Origin: an uncultured Prevotellaceae bacterium
GTDB lineage: Bacteria; Bacteroidota; Bacteroidia; Bacteroidales; Bacteroidaceae
Direction: 5' to 3'
Assembly (NCBI GenBank): GCA_937898415.1
Contig: CALDLA010000007.1
Location: forward strand, 1-64,000
DNA length: 64,000 nucleotides
In this document: positions 44,706-52,925 of the stretch, piece after piece
Numbering within the stretch: position 1 is the stretch's first letter
How the letters are laid out: each line of letters opens with the position of its first letter
Notes under the pieces: model-generated
Told to the model about the DNA's origin: nothing
The model's input: only the letters and a program-made list of their open reading frames with translations
The model's database searches: none
Translations under genes and position numbers: made by a program

Positions 44706-45043
44706 TTTGAGAATAAAGAAATCGTCACACAGAAATCACAGAAATCACAGAAAATCTATAACCTATTACCTTTAGCAATGACCATAAAACTACATATTCC
44801 TGATATGGGATTCTTACCCAATAGCGTTACTCAGAACTAAAAGTTCGGGCTAACTGCTTATCAGTTTGTTCTATTCATTTTTTGCGACTTCTTAGATAAT
44901 ACTATCACCCATCTCCTCTAAACAGCTTCCGGCGTTGTCATTGTCAACCCGCAATCTCGTTGACTCTATCACTGACTTCTACTTAGTCCTTGTATGATGA
45001 AAACCTTATTGTCAAGAACCAAGCTCCTGTCATTATAACGACC

Positions 45044-46186
45044 TTAGTCCACTTGGCACTTTGATGTGAATATCTTCACATCTCTGAGCAAGCCTTCTAT
45101 TTCCCTATCTACCCTCTCCTGCATTTTCTGAGGCTTTTTCACCACTTGTCTACTAAGAAGTCGGTACGAATGAAATGGAAGAACTGATGGCACTATTAAA
45201 CCATTCAAAATCACAAAGCCTACAGTAAATATCTTGAGCCATTGCAAACCATTATATGGAATAAGCATGCCTTTGAATGCTGGTATATAACTGCTCATAA
45301 GGAAATACACAATTGTCACAAGAATCGACATAAGCAAAAATCGACCAAAATGATTTAGCGTTGACCTATAGCCTTTATCCATGTCAGACACCTTCTTTCC
45401 TGCTGGATGTAAATGATAAAAACCTTCAATAACAAATGGAAATACGACCCCACATATTGTTAACACAACCGCCAAAACAGTTCCACTAACAGGAATAATC
45501 GCCAAAATGGTAGCTATAAAAACAAACCAAGCTATTTCATAACTGATTCTTATCCAATCGTTTTTAAAGGGTGTGAAATGAACTATCTGCATAATCTTGC
45601 TAAACTGCCCATCGGAAAGCAAATTGTATGTACGATTACCGTTGTTTCGGAATACATCTATCATGTATGTCATCCACTTGCAGCCCCAATAGACGTATGA
45701 AAATAAAGTAAAAAATGACAAACAACTCACCATGAAGTCGTTACAGGGTATCATTGAACTACGCAATAATTCATCGAAAAGGAAAACAACGAGGACAAAT
45801 AAGAAGGTGTATAACGGAGCAAGTGAAATCTCCCTGTCCTCTCCTTGCAACTGCGGTTTTACGTTCTCTACCTGAAAAGTGGATTTCCACAGGCTGATTC
45901 GGCTAAGAAGAGTACCGCCTTCTACCTTTTGTTGACCGCTAATATCGGTCCTATTACCGCTCATCAGCACCTTTAGAAGTTTGTAATCTGAATTATTACT
46001 TAGCTTACTGAAATTAATTTCAGAACTCACATTCTTCAGACTGTCCGCCATTTGGGCCTTTATCAAGGAGAGTATCTTATAGATGAAATTGTTCTCACCT
46101 GCCAAGACACACATCACAATAACTGTTGCAAGCACACCGACGAAAGTCTGACTCCCGCCTAAGAAAATGATGCTAGTTTGAATCAT
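45044..46186 (-). CDS. Multi-span membrane protein, unknown
   Basis: 380 aa. Hydrophobic segments are at about residues 5-28 (IIFLGGSQTFVGVLATVIVM), 125-145 (APLYTFLFVLVVFLF), 155-180, 220-260 (two close segments, AWFVFIATILAIIPVSG and VLTICGVVFPFVI), 295-315 and 330-350. A soluble region of about 90 residues follows the first segment, and the C-terminus is charged. No family recognised. The start codon shares its first base with the stop of the upstream gene (TAATG), so the two proteins probably work together. Confidence 0.7.
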   Translation of the reverse strand: MIQTSIIFLGGSQTFVGVLATVIVMCVLAGENNFIYKILSLIKAQMADSLKNVSSEINFSKLSNNSDYKLLKVLMSGNRTDISGQQKVEGGTLLSRISLWKSTFQVENVKPQLQGEDREISLAPLYTFLFVLVVFLFDELLRSSMIPCNDFMVSCLSFFTLFSYVYWGCKWMTYMIDVFRNNGNRTYNLLSDGQFSKIMQIVHFTPFKNDWIRISYEIAWFVFIATILAIIPVSGTVLAVVLTICGVVFPFVIEGFYHLHPAGKKVSDMDKGYRSTLNHFGRFLLMSILVTIVYFLMSSYIPAFKGMLIPYNGLQWLKIFTVGFVILNGLIVPSVLPFHSYRLLSRQVVKKPQKMQERVDREIEGLLRDVKIFTSKCQVD

Positions 46187-46785
46187 TACAGGGTTGTAAT
46201 CGATGCGTTACCCTCCAGATTATAAAGTATCTGGAAGTTATTTTGAAGTTTTGTGGAACTATCTGCATCATTGAAGGAACAAATAGCGCTGTGCTGCTCC
46301 TTATCGTCCTCGAAACGATAAATTCCTGTATCTGATACCGTAAAATGATCCAACGTTTTGCGAATTTTCAAATCTTCTGGAAGTACCTTCATTGAGAGTT
46401 TCTTGTCGATAAGAGAATCCTTCATCTTCTCACCACTAATCAAATCGTTCTTGTATTCTGTAGAATATGATTCGAAAAGAATATTCAGGCGAGCGTCTTC
46501 TCGTCCCAGAAAACCGTCCAGGCTTTTCTTCAAATGGCTCTTCAGTTCCTCGCCAAGCTCCGGGTCATCAAAATCATTCTGAGCATTGATCTTATCAAAG
46601 AAACCGTTACGTAGTACAGACATCTGACCGCAGTACATATTCACCACATTTGAATAGTCAAACATGAAACACATGATAACAGCATTATGAGCCCTGTCGC
46701 TGTTATACCTGACAGAGGGAATACCACTCTCAAAAGCAGTCTTAAGCTCCTTATAGTACTCTTCAAAAAAACTTTGTTTCATCAT
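46186..46785 (-). CDS. Soluble partner of the membrane protein, unknown
   Basis: About 199 aa from MMKQSFFEEYYKEL (46785), which lies 40 bp after a strong promoter; the in-frame start at 46827 would lie inside the promoter. The protein is acidic and mostly helical (LGEELKSHLKKSLDGFLGRE) with a beta-like end (FTVSDTGIYRFEDD, NNFQILYNLEGNASITTL). I do not recognise it. Coupling to a multi-span protein in a zone full of toxin-antitoxin genes is compatible with a membrane-acting conflict module, but nothing in the sequence proves it. Confidence 0.65.
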   Translation of the reverse strand: MMKQSFFEEYYKELKTAFESGIPSVRYNSDRAHNAVIMCFMFDYSNVVNMYCGQMSVLRNGFFDKINAQNDFDDPELGEELKSHLKKSLDGFLGREDARLNILFESYSTEYKNDLISGEKMKDSLIDKKLSMKVLPEDLKIRKTLDHFTVSDTGIYRFEDDKEQHSAICSFNDADSSTKLQNNFQILYNLEGNASITTL

Positions 46786-46824
46786 GTTTGGTTTTAAGTT
46801 ACTAATTACTAATTGGCGAACTCG

Positions 46825-46856
46825 CAAATTTACTTATTTTATGCAAAAACACCAAA
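46825..46856 (-). promoter_or_regulatory. Bacteroidetes-type promoter
   Basis: Minus strand: TTTG (46856-46853), 20 bp, TAAATTTG (46832-46825). Near-consensus promoter for the two-gene module downstream. Confidence 0.75.
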
Positions 46857-46892
46857 TAAATTGTTCCACATTTATATAATATTAAGAATTAT

Positions 46893-46917
46893 GGGTCAGG
46901 GGACGGTTCTCGACCCA
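46893..46917. repeat. REP-like element, shortened copy 4
   Basis: GGGTCAGGGGACGGTTC then CGACCCA; three bases shorter than the other copies. It lies upstream of the promoter of the two-gene module. Confidence 0.8.
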
Positions 46918-46989
46918 CGTCTTGCTTCATTGTCACACAGAAATCACAGAAATTCTATTTCTCTTTTAATCCAGTCCCCAAAAACCTTC

Positions 46990-47041
46990 ACTCGAGTCGA
47001 TTTGTGATTTGACTCGAGTCAAGTGATGATTTGACTCGAGT
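46990..47041. repeat. Three ACTCGAGT palindromes at 22-bp spacing
   Basis: ACTCGAGT occurs at 46990, 47012 and 47034, exactly 22 bp apart (two DNA turns), with similar TGATTTG sequence between. The middle site is the 14-bp palindrome TTGACTCGAGTCAA. The 5' part with its AAAAACCTTC lead-in recurs once near 56471. It could be an array of protein-binding sites; it lies between two minus-strand operons. Confidence 0.75.
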
Positions 47042-47070
47042 GACGGTTTTTCGGAACTCTTTACGTGGGG

Positions 47071-47718
47071 TCATTTGGGCAGGGCGGTGGCACGGGAAAT
47101 TTCGTCGCGAAGTTGGTCTTTGAAATTGTTGATGACCTCTTGAGAATTTATGTTCAACTGATTCACAAAATCGGCGGTGAGATGAATGTGGAGGTTCTGA
47201 ATCTGATAGACGACAGTGCCCTGCTTGTTCTCCACAACCACATTCTGAACGGCAGTAGTGGTCTCTTGAGTCGGACCATCTTTAATGATGTCTGGTCGTT
47301 CAATGGTTCCTCCACCAATTACTGCTCCGACTCCAGAACCAACCCCTATGACACCGCCTATCACGCCACCTAAGATGGCTCCGATAGGTCCTAACACAGC
47401 CCCTACGGCTGCTCCTGCCGCGGATCCAGCTCCGATGGCGGCGCGTTTGCCTAAGGATGCCTTGATGTCGCTGACCGAACAACTGGCCATACCGTCTTCA
47501 TCGACCGCCACCTGCAGGGCATGATGCTCCAGATAGTCTGCCAGCAGCTTTCCCGTCTGTTCGCGGCTTTTGTCCTTCTCCTGCTTTTTCTCTAACAGAT
47601 AGGCCTCGGCGGCCAGCAGCATGCAGAAGGTGGCGGGAATGGCCGACGTGCCGATCAGAGGCAGGCCGAACTCGCCGATAATCTTACTGGCACTCTGGGT
47701 GACGGATTGCTCAAACAT
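47071..47718 (-). CDS. Glycine-zipper protein, putative membrane-active
   Basis: 215 aa. Residues about 92-140 are a long glycine-zipper (AAIGAGSAAGAAVGAVLGPI, then GAILGGVIGGVIGVGSGVGA), typical of membrane-inserting or pore-forming segments. It is flanked by a helical N-terminus (IIGEFGLPLIGTSAIPATFC, LLEKKQEKDKSREQTGKLLA) and a C-terminal beta/helical part (TVVYQIQNLHIHLTADFVNQ). It is 17 bp downstream of the 47736 gene and surely co-expressed with it. No family recognised. A pore-forming effector is one reading; a structural envelope protein is another. Confidence 0.65.
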   Translation of the reverse strand: MFEQSVTQSASKIIGEFGLPLIGTSAIPATFCMLLAAEAYLLEKKQEKDKSREQTGKLLADYLEHHALQVAVDEDGMASCSVSDIKASLGKRAAIGAGSAAGAAVGAVLGPIGAILGGVIGGVIGVGSGVGAVIGGGTIERPDIIKDGPTQETTTAVQNVVVENKQGTVVYQIQNLHIHLTADFVNQLNINSQEVINNFKDQLRDEISRATALPK

Positions 47719-47735
47719 AAAGTGAACGCTATCAG

Positions 47736-48329
47736 TCAGAGACTATTTGTTTCCATCAATCGGTCGAGCCGTGATGCAATCTTTTCTGAAGGGTTTTGGC
47801 CGAGGGCGGCACGCACGGAATGATCTTTGTCGCCCTCTAACTTCTCAGTATATTGTGCGGCGTTGTAATCCTTATAGACGCAGTCCTCCTTACGGCTGCG
47901 GTTACCCAGATAGTGGATGATGTTGGCCACGAGGTTGCGGTTGAAGTTGGTGCCCTGTTGCTTGCCAGGGTTATACACATCGGCTGCAACCACCTCAAGG
48001 TCGAGAATATCCTCCCACATCTTCATATAACGACTCTTCCATGCATCGGCCACCTGTCCTGAGAGGCTACTCACGTAGAGCAGTATCTGTTCGCGCAGTG
48101 GGGCGGTCTCGCGGGGGATGGGAGATTTGACTGGTGACGGGGTGACAGTTGACGAGGTGTCGCCCTGAGAGTCTGATGGCTGGGCATTGCCGTCCTGTCG
48201 CACACCATAATAATAGGTATTCTCCACCTTCTCCACGCCGTTGTTCAGCTGATGCACGGTTCCGATGTTAAACGACTGATTCACTTGCTGGAAAGTATTT
48301 CGCTGTCCCTGTTTCTCTTTTTCTTCCAT
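47736..48329 (-). CDS. Partner of the glycine-zipper protein, unknown
   Basis: About 197 aa from MEEKEKQGQRNTFQQVNQSF (48329). The N-terminal QSFNIGTVHQLNNGVEKVEN with TYYYG resembles the short beta-helical linker tags seen in some multi-gene conflict systems and echoes the YQIQNLHIHL part of its neighbour. A proline/serine-rich linker (TSSTVTPSPVKSPIPRETAP) leads to a helical C-terminal domain (LREQILLYVSSLSGQVADAW, VANIIHYLGNRS). Function unknown. Confidence 0.65.
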   Translation of the reverse strand: MEEKEKQGQRNTFQQVNQSFNIGTVHQLNNGVEKVENTYYYGVRQDGNAQPSDSQGDTSSTVTPSPVKSPIPRETAPLREQILLYVSSLSGQVADAWKSRYMKMWEDILDLEVVAADVYNPGKQQGTNFNRNLVANIIHYLGNRSRKEDCVYKDYNAAQYTEKLEGDKDHSVRAALGQNPSEKIASRLDRLMETNSL

Positions 48330-48433
48330 GTTCAACTCACTGTTTTAAGAGGTAAAATACCTTTCTTTTTATGTTTACAACTTACTGATTATCAAACTGA
48401 AAGATGAATGAAAGTTGACTGATGTTTTCTTTC

Positions 48434-48464
48434 TTGCTTTCACCTTTTCAGCGTCGTAACTTTG
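48434..48464 (+). promoter_or_regulatory. Promoter of the HU/amidase cassette, long structured leader
   Basis: TTG (48434-48436), 20 bp, TAACTTTG (48457-48464) is a near-consensus promoter. The leader to the ATG at 48676 is about 205 nt and has a hairpin TGCCCA/TGGGCA near 48627-48646 and a GGGGGCTTGCTCCC stem near 48545. The divergent gap 48330-48433 shows nothing else. Confidence 0.75.
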
Positions 48465-48675
48465 CATCGTGATTCATTCACAAATCGTTCTTTTGTACTT
48501 ACATACCCAATCTGAAAAGATACTGAAGTGGATTCGTCCGGCTGAGGGGGCTTGCTCCCGACGCTGTCTATATATTATCCCTTTACATATTTATTAACAC
48601 CGCCGGGCTGCCAAAAGACATTGCCCACAAGGCGATGGGCAGTAAATACCAACCCTACCGGCAAGGGGCTACAGT

Positions 48676-49260
48676 ATGTTATCTGTACAATTCATTAAGT
48701 ATCTTAACCAGCTGATCAACGAGGAGATTGTCGTGCCTCGCTTGGTGAACCAGCAGTCGCTCGACTTCAACGCCCTCTGCGATTACCTCGCTGACGGCTC
48801 GACGGTGACAGCGGCTGACGTGGCTGCAGTGATGAAGCAGATTGAGAATCGTCTGCCGCTCGTCCTGGGCCTGAACGCCAAGGTAGTCTGCTCACCTGAG
48901 GGTCTCACCTTCCGTCCGAAGGTTTCGGGCTCCATCACACAGAGCCAGTTGAAGAAGAAGCTCGAGGCAAAACTCGCTGCTGATCCGACACTGGACATCG
49001 ACGTGAACCGCACCCTGCAGACGAGCGACCTCGCCGTGAGTGACCTGACCGCCGAGATTGCGATTGAGCTGCCGAAGGTCTGGAGCGAGCGCTTCCAGCA
49101 GAAGGCTACGTTCAAGCGCGTCACAAAGGCTCTCGCAGAAAACGCAGAAAATTCTGACGATTCTGGTTCGAACGGTACGAATACTGGTGACAACACTGGC
49201 GGCGGTACCAATTCGGGCACGGGCACTGACGACGACGATCTCCCCGGCACTGGCGGTTAA
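48676..49260 (+). CDS. HU-like DNA-binding protein (HU-HIG type) with acidic Gly/Thr tail
   Basis: 194 aa. Two HU-like halves are visible: QSLDFNALCDYLADGSTVTA with DVAAVMKQIENRLPLVLG and GLTFRPKVSGSITQSQLKKK; the second, less clear, runs to WSERFQQKATFKRVTKAL. The last 40 residues are low complexity (GSNGTNTGDNTGGGTNSGTG). Such proteins are common in Bacteroidales and regularly precede a small membrane protein and an amidase, as here. DNA binding is inferred from family; target unknown. Confidence 0.8.
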   Translation: MLSVQFIKYLNQLINEEIVVPRLVNQQSLDFNALCDYLADGSTVTAADVAAVMKQIENRLPLVLGLNAKVVCSPEGLTFRPKVSGSITQSQLKKKLEAKLAADPTLDIDVNRTLQTSDLAVSDLTAEIAIELPKVWSERFQQKATFKRVTKALAENAENSDDSGSNGTNTGDNTGGGTNSGTGTDDDDLPGTGG

Positions 49261-49272
49261 TCTCTCTCTTGA

Positions 49273-49322
49273 GTCACACAGATCGCATAGATCTCACAGA
49301 CAGACCTCGCGGTCTGTGTGAC
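49273..49322 (+). promoter_or_regulatory. Intercistronic stem-loop
   Basis: Arms GTCACACAGATC and GGTCTGTGTGAC pair with one mismatch; an inner AGACC/GGTCT stem is an alternative. No T-run follows directly, so it is more likely an RNA-processing or stability element than a terminator. The arms are built from the CACAGA words found in gaps here. Confidence 0.5.
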
Positions 49323-49363
49323 TTCTCTTGATTATTTATTAAAAACTTCAAATTATCAAAAAA

Positions 49364-49597
49364 ATGATTAGATTCATTAAAAAAATCATTAAGTTGTTTG
49401 CTGGCAAGTCCTCGGTTGAAGTGCCTGAGGTGGAGATGCCAGAAGTTTCTGACGGCACCGAGGTGACCGAGGTGTCTGTTCAGACCTCTTCGAAGAAGAA
49501 GCTCTGGAAGTTTATCATCCAGACGCTGATCAACATCCTGGCAGCCATCCTGACGGCCCTCGGCGCAACTTCGTGTGTCTATGCTTTTAATGTATAA
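49364..49597 (+). CDS. Small membrane protein, smalltalk-like
   Basis: 77 aa. The C-terminal 32 residues (KLWKFIIQTLINILAAILTA followed by LGATSCVYAF) match the tiny smalltalk proteins found next to Bacteroidales amidases: one hydrophobic helix and a cysteine. Here it is extended by about 45 residues with a repeated VEVPEVEMPEV motif. The role of the family is unknown; a holin-like or membrane-anchoring function for the amidase is possible. It lies 3 bp before the amidase gene. Confidence 0.75.
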   Translation: MIRFIKKIIKLFAGKSSVEVPEVEMPEVSDGTEVTEVSVQTSSKKKLWKFIIQTLINILAAILTALGATSCVYAFNV

Positions 49598-49600
49598 GCT

Positions 49601-50038
49601 ATGCGAAAAATCACATTAATCGTAATCCATTGTTCGGCCGTACGTCCGAACCAGACCAGCTCTGCCGCCCAGATTGACGAGTGGCACAAGGAGCGAGTGA
49701 CTCACGGAATCCACTGGAAGGGCATCGGCTACCACTATGTGGTGCGCCGCGACGGCACCGTGGAGATTGGCCGCCATCTCGCTGACCCAGGTGCCCACTG
49801 CGTGGGCCATAACCGCCATTCAATCGGCATCTGCTATGAAGGAGGCCTCAATGCCGAAGGCCTAGAGGTCGACACCCGTACCCCTGAACAGGTTCGCGCC
49901 CTGCGCGAACTGGTGGAGAAGATGCACACTTACTTCCCCGAAGCGCTGATTGTAGGTCACCATGACCTGAATCCCAGCAAGACGTGTCCGTGTTTCGACG
50001 CTGTCCACGAATACTGGGATTTGCAGCCCGTGAGGTAA
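49601..50038 (+). CDS. N-acetylmuramoyl-L-alanine amidase (Amidase_2)
   Basis: 145 aa, a single Amidase_2 domain without signal peptide. Zinc ligands are visible as H in VIHCSAVRPN, H in HHDLNPSKTC and C in KTCPCFDAVH; GIHWKGIGYHYVVRRDGTVE and HNRHSIGICYEGG complete the fold. It cleaves the MurNAc-L-Ala bond of peptidoglycan, as phage-type endolysins do. Together with the HU-like and smalltalk-like genes it forms a cassette typical of Bacteroidales. A terminator follows at 50059. Confidence 0.95.
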   Translation: MRKITLIVIHCSAVRPNQTSSAAQIDEWHKERVTHGIHWKGIGYHYVVRRDGTVEIGRHLADPGAHCVGHNRHSIGICYEGGLNAEGLEVDTRTPEQVRALRELVEKMHTYFPEALIVGHHDLNPSKTCPCFDAVHEYWDLQPVR

Positions 50039-50058
50039 TACGGAAAGAGGTGGTAGCC

Positions 50059-50080
50059 AAGAGGCTGCTGCCTCTTTTTT
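50059..50080 (+). terminator. Rho-independent terminator
   Basis: AGAGGC-TGCT-GCCTCT stem-loop followed by six T, 20 bp after the amidase stop codon. Confidence 0.85.
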
Positions 50081-50097
50081 ATTATATTTACGTCATG

Positions 50098-50283
50098 TCA
50101 GCAAGAGAAATGGAATCCCGCTGCTTTTGATTGCGACATTTCCGACTTTGCAGAGAATTCACGCTGAATTGTTACCATCCTTTCGTTTATTTTCGAAGTA
50201 GCTTCCATTTCCTGAGTACTGTTGCAGCGCCTCTTGTTTTTGACAGGCATCTGCCGCTCAAACAAACTCTTGTAATCCATCAT
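50098..50283 (-). CDS. Short hypothetical ORF, doubtful
   Basis: 61 aa, basic and helical (EATSKINERMVTIQREFSAK). It has plausible composition but no recognisable family, no clear promoter and no partner. It may be a remnant. The gap around it (50081-50423) otherwise holds REP copy 5. Confidence 0.3.
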   Translation of the reverse strand: MMDYKSLFERQMPVKNKRRCNSTQEMEATSKINERMVTIQREFSAKSEMSQSKAAGFHFSC

Positions 50284-50359
50284 GTCATCATTTTAAGTTA
50301 TTATACATTTCAAAGCCGTTCATATCAATCGAAGCCTGTTCTAGACCTCCACTTACCTA

Positions 50360-50387
50360 GGGTCAGGGGGACTGTTCTGTTGACCCA
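50360..50387. repeat. REP-like element, copy 5
   Basis: 28-bp copy with one core change (GACTGTTCTG). It lies between the converging amidase cassette and the DUF6169-type gene. Confidence 0.9.
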
Positions 50388-50423
50388 CTTTCTTTTCGAT
50401 GGATGATGGAAGATGGATGATGA

Positions 50424-50921
50424 TTACGGCTTCGTGCTAAGTAAAGAAATGGTCGTGGTGAACTCAGCTACAATTGCACTAAGATCTGGATTATCGTTAC
50501 GGACAATAATAGCCGCATAGTTCTCAATGCCTTCATCGTCTGTCAGGGAAGAGGCTACAAAAGTATATTGCGCCTTACGCTCATAGGTGGAAAACCAACG
50601 TTCGAATAGTCGGTTGCGAAGAGCCTGTTTCTTGTCTCCTGTCTCACATATATACAACAAGGTGGTATTGTTCTCAACGAAGAACTCGTCAATGATCGCG
50701 ATAATAGTATCTCGTACTTTCACATCGCTTGGCGACTTCTGATGATTGACATTGACTATTACCAGATGGTATGCCTCTCGACTCATCAGGGAGTCATCGG
50801 GTACGAATTCAACCGTGCAATGAACACCATGGTATGTAAAGAACTGATAGCAGCCCTGACTCACCTGACTCACCTCATAAGAGGATGATTCATTGATTGC
50901 CTGAATAGAGAGCTGGTTCAT
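50424..50921 (-). CDS. DUF6169-like protein
   Basis: 165 aa. TLLYICETGDKKQALRNRLF and ERWFSTYERKAQYTFVASSL resemble the core of the Bacteroidales DUF6169 family, where the YICD/ETGD..QAxRNRLF motif is prominent. Its start overlaps the stop of a 46-aa gene (ATGA). The arrangement of a small basic protein followed by a 160-aa partner resembles a toxin-antitoxin pair, but no activity is known. Confidence 0.65.
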   Translation of the reverse strand: MNQLSIQAINESSSYEVSQVSQGCYQFFTYHGVHCTVEFVPDDSLMSREAYHLVIVNVNHQKSPSDVKVRDTIIAIIDEFFVENNTTLLYICETGDKKQALRNRLFERWFSTYERKAQYTFVASSLTDDEGIENYAAIIVRNDNPDLSAIVAEFTTTISLLSTKP

Positions 50922-51058
50922 AACGTTACCACATAATTGGCCTTCATACCGGTGCGCTCCTCGTAGGCTTGTTTCATTTTCTGTTCAAGAGCGGCAACTG
51001 CATCCTTCTTTGTCTGCTTGGCTGCCTTGAAACGACGTAGTGCTTCTTCTTTCGTCAT
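50918..51058 (-). CDS. Small basic protein coupled to the DUF6169-like gene, 46 aa
   Basis: ATG at 51058: MTKEEALRRFKAAKQTKKDA, then VAALEQKMKQAYEERTGMKA and NYVVTL. It is a single charged helix. The TGA overlaps the downstream ATG. Too short for a family call, but codon pattern and coupling support it as a real gene, perhaps the antitoxin or regulator of its partner. Confidence 0.6.
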   Translation of the reverse strand: MTKEEALRRFKAAKQTKKDAVAALEQKMKQAYEERTGMKANYVVTL

Positions 51059-51095
51059 CGTATTTATGTCTATAAATTAATATTCTTTTGTTCAA

Positions 51096-51205
51096 TGGTC
51101 AGGGGGACGGTTCTGTTGACTCACACAGAAATCACAGAAATCGCAGAAAAATCATTAACCATTCACCATGAACCACCGGGTCAGAGGGACGGTTCTGTTG
51201 ACCCA
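51096..51205. repeat. REP-like elements, copies 6 and 7, with word repeats between
   Basis: REP copies at 51096-51123 and 51178-51205 enclose CACAGAAAT words and an AACCATT/ACCATGA stretch. Both REPs have the common orientation. The segment separates the DUF6169 pair from the GDP-mannose dehydratase gene. Confidence 0.9.
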
Positions 51206-51216
51206 TAACATGATAA

Positions 51217-52320
51217 TTACTTTACGATGCCTTTCTCCAAATATTCAGCAAGGTTGGTACGAACCTTCATGGCTGCATCTTCCGATGCGACCTTGGCCAA
51301 ATCGCTTTCAACCATCAACTTAACAAGTTCTTCGAATGAAGTTTTGTTTGGATTCCACTTTAATTTAGCTTTCGCCTTGGTGGGGTCTCCCCAAAGGTTG
51401 ACTACATCCGTAGGACGATAGAAATCTTCGCTAACTGCTACGACAGTCTTTCCTATGAGGTTTTCTGGGCCATTGACCACAATACCCTTTTCATTGATAC
51501 CTTCGCCTTCAAACTTCAGCTCTATACCAGCATGTTTGAAAGCAAGTTCAGTGAACTCACGAACTGAATGCTGCACGCCGGTGGCAATTACAAAGTCCTC
51601 AGGTTTATCCTGCTGCAATATCAACCACATACACTCTACATAATCCTTAGCGTATCCCCAATCACGGAGTGAATCCATATTGCCCAGATAAAGACATTCC
51701 TGCAACCCCTGTGATATGCGGGCGGCTGCAAGCGTAATCTTGCGCGTTACAAAAGTCTCACCGCGACGTTCTGACTCATGGTTAAACAAAATACCCGAGC
51801 AGCAATACATGTTGTATGCCTCACGGTACTCTTTCACAATCCAGAAGCCATACTGCTTAGCTACTGCGTATGGAGAATATGGATGAAAAGGTGTATTTTC
51901 ATTCTGAGGCACCTCTTCCACTTTACCATACAACTCACTCGTGCTTGCCTGATAAATACGGCATGTCTCTGTCATTCCCAACTGACGCACTGCCTCCAAG
52001 ATACGAAGCACGCCCACAGCATCTACATCTGCCGTGAACTCTGGAGAGTCGAAACTCACCTGCACATGACTCTGTGCTGCTAAATTGTAGATCTCATCGG
52101 GGTGTACTTTCCCAATTACGCCTAACACACTCATTGAGTCACCCAAATCTGCATAATGCAGATGGAAATGGGGTCTGCCCTCTAAATGTACTATACGTTC
52201 TCTAAAGTCCACAGAACTTCTTCTAATCGTTCCATGCACGTCATAACCTTTTTCCAACAAAAACTCTGCAAGATAACTACCATCTTGCCCTGTTATTCCA
52301 GTAATTAATGCTGTCTTCAT
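51217..52320 (-). CDS. gmd: GDP-mannose 4,6-dehydratase
   Basis: 367 aa. ALITGITGQDGSYLAEFLLE, GTIRRSSVDFRERI, YNLAAQSHVQVSFDSPEFTA, QASTSELYGKVEEVPQNENT and catalytic YAVAKQYG with FVTRKITLAAARISQG are full Gmd motifs. It makes GDP-4-keto-6-deoxymannose, precursor of GDP-fucose or GDP-rhamnose. No GDP-fucose synthase or reductase gene lies next to it, so it is an isolated sugar gene among conflict genes, perhaps a remnant of a second polysaccharide locus linked to UpxY copy 2. Confidence 0.96.
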   Translation of the reverse strand: MKTALITGITGQDGSYLAEFLLEKGYDVHGTIRRSSVDFRERIVHLEGRPHFHLHYADLGDSMSVLGVIGKVHPDEIYNLAAQSHVQVSFDSPEFTADVDAVGVLRILEAVRQLGMTETCRIYQASTSELYGKVEEVPQNENTPFHPYSPYAVAKQYGFWIVKEYREAYNMYCCSGILFNHESERRGETFVTRKITLAAARISQGLQECLYLGNMDSLRDWGYAKDYVECMWLILQQDKPEDFVIATGVQHSVREFTELAFKHAGIELKFEGEGINEKGIVVNGPENLIGKTVVAVSEDFYRPTDVVNLWGDPTKAKAKLKWNPNKTSFEELVKLMVESDLAKVASEDAAMKVRTNLAEYLEKGIVK

Positions 52321-52484
52321 ATATTGTAATTCAAATTGACTCTATGTAAGATGGATGAGGGGTGATGTTACCAGCGTCCGGATTGGGTCATTGTCACACA
52401 GTCACACAGAAATCACAGAAAAATCATTAACCATTAACCGTGAACCATGAACCATGAACCATTCACCATGAGGCTGCTGCTTTT
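52321..52484. repeat. Gap filled with simple words
   Basis: Contains TCACACAG and ATCACAGAA words (52393-52420), then AACCATTAACCGTGAACC-type 7-mers to 52470. No gene. Confidence 0.8.
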
Positions 52485-52925
52485 TTAAAACATGCTTGAT
52501 GCCGAAGAGATTTCGGCAAGGGCGTTCGTGATGTCTACTTGATGAAGCGAGTGTCCGTCGTTCTCTGACACCATTTCCAGAAGAAGCCGGTCGTATTCCT
52601 CATCTACGATGTCAATTATCCCTTGCGGGCCTCGCTTCGGGTAGATGCGCAAAAGAACCACATCGTCGGATACAAGCGAGACATAGTAGATGAGCCGGAA
52701 ACCATCGGGTCTAGACAAGTGAAGCCATGAATTTGGCACTCTGAGCTTTACAACCCTGAAATCTTCAAACTGCTTGATGCGATCATTGGTATCTCGGATG
52801 ATGTTTGGCTCCATAGAAAGGAGCGCCTTGCATATATCCTTAACGACAGATGTATAGCCCTCCTTCGGTTTCTTAGTCAGGGAGGCCAGTGTTTGCCGGA
52901 ATGTGCTCGTCGTGTAGAATTTCAT
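52485..52925 (-). CDS. RelE/ParE-like toxin
   Basis: 146 aa. The order FRQTLASLTKK, an N-terminal helix pair, RVVKLRVPNSWLHLSRPDGF, then RLIYYVSLVSDDVVLLRIYP and KRGP is that of RelE-fold toxins, with the basic and tyrosine residues of the last strands present. The C-terminal 35 residues (LLLEMVSENDGHSLHQVDIT) are extra. It probably inhibits translation or gyrase. It overlaps the upstream helical protein by ATGA, which should be its antitoxin. Confidence 0.75.
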   Translation of the reverse strand: MKFYTTSTFRQTLASLTKKPKEGYTSVVKDICKALLSMEPNIIRDTNDRIKQFEDFRVVKLRVPNSWLHLSRPDGFRLIYYVSLVSDDVVLLRIYPKRGPQGIIDIVDEEYDRLLLEMVSENDGHSLHQVDITNALAEISSASSMF

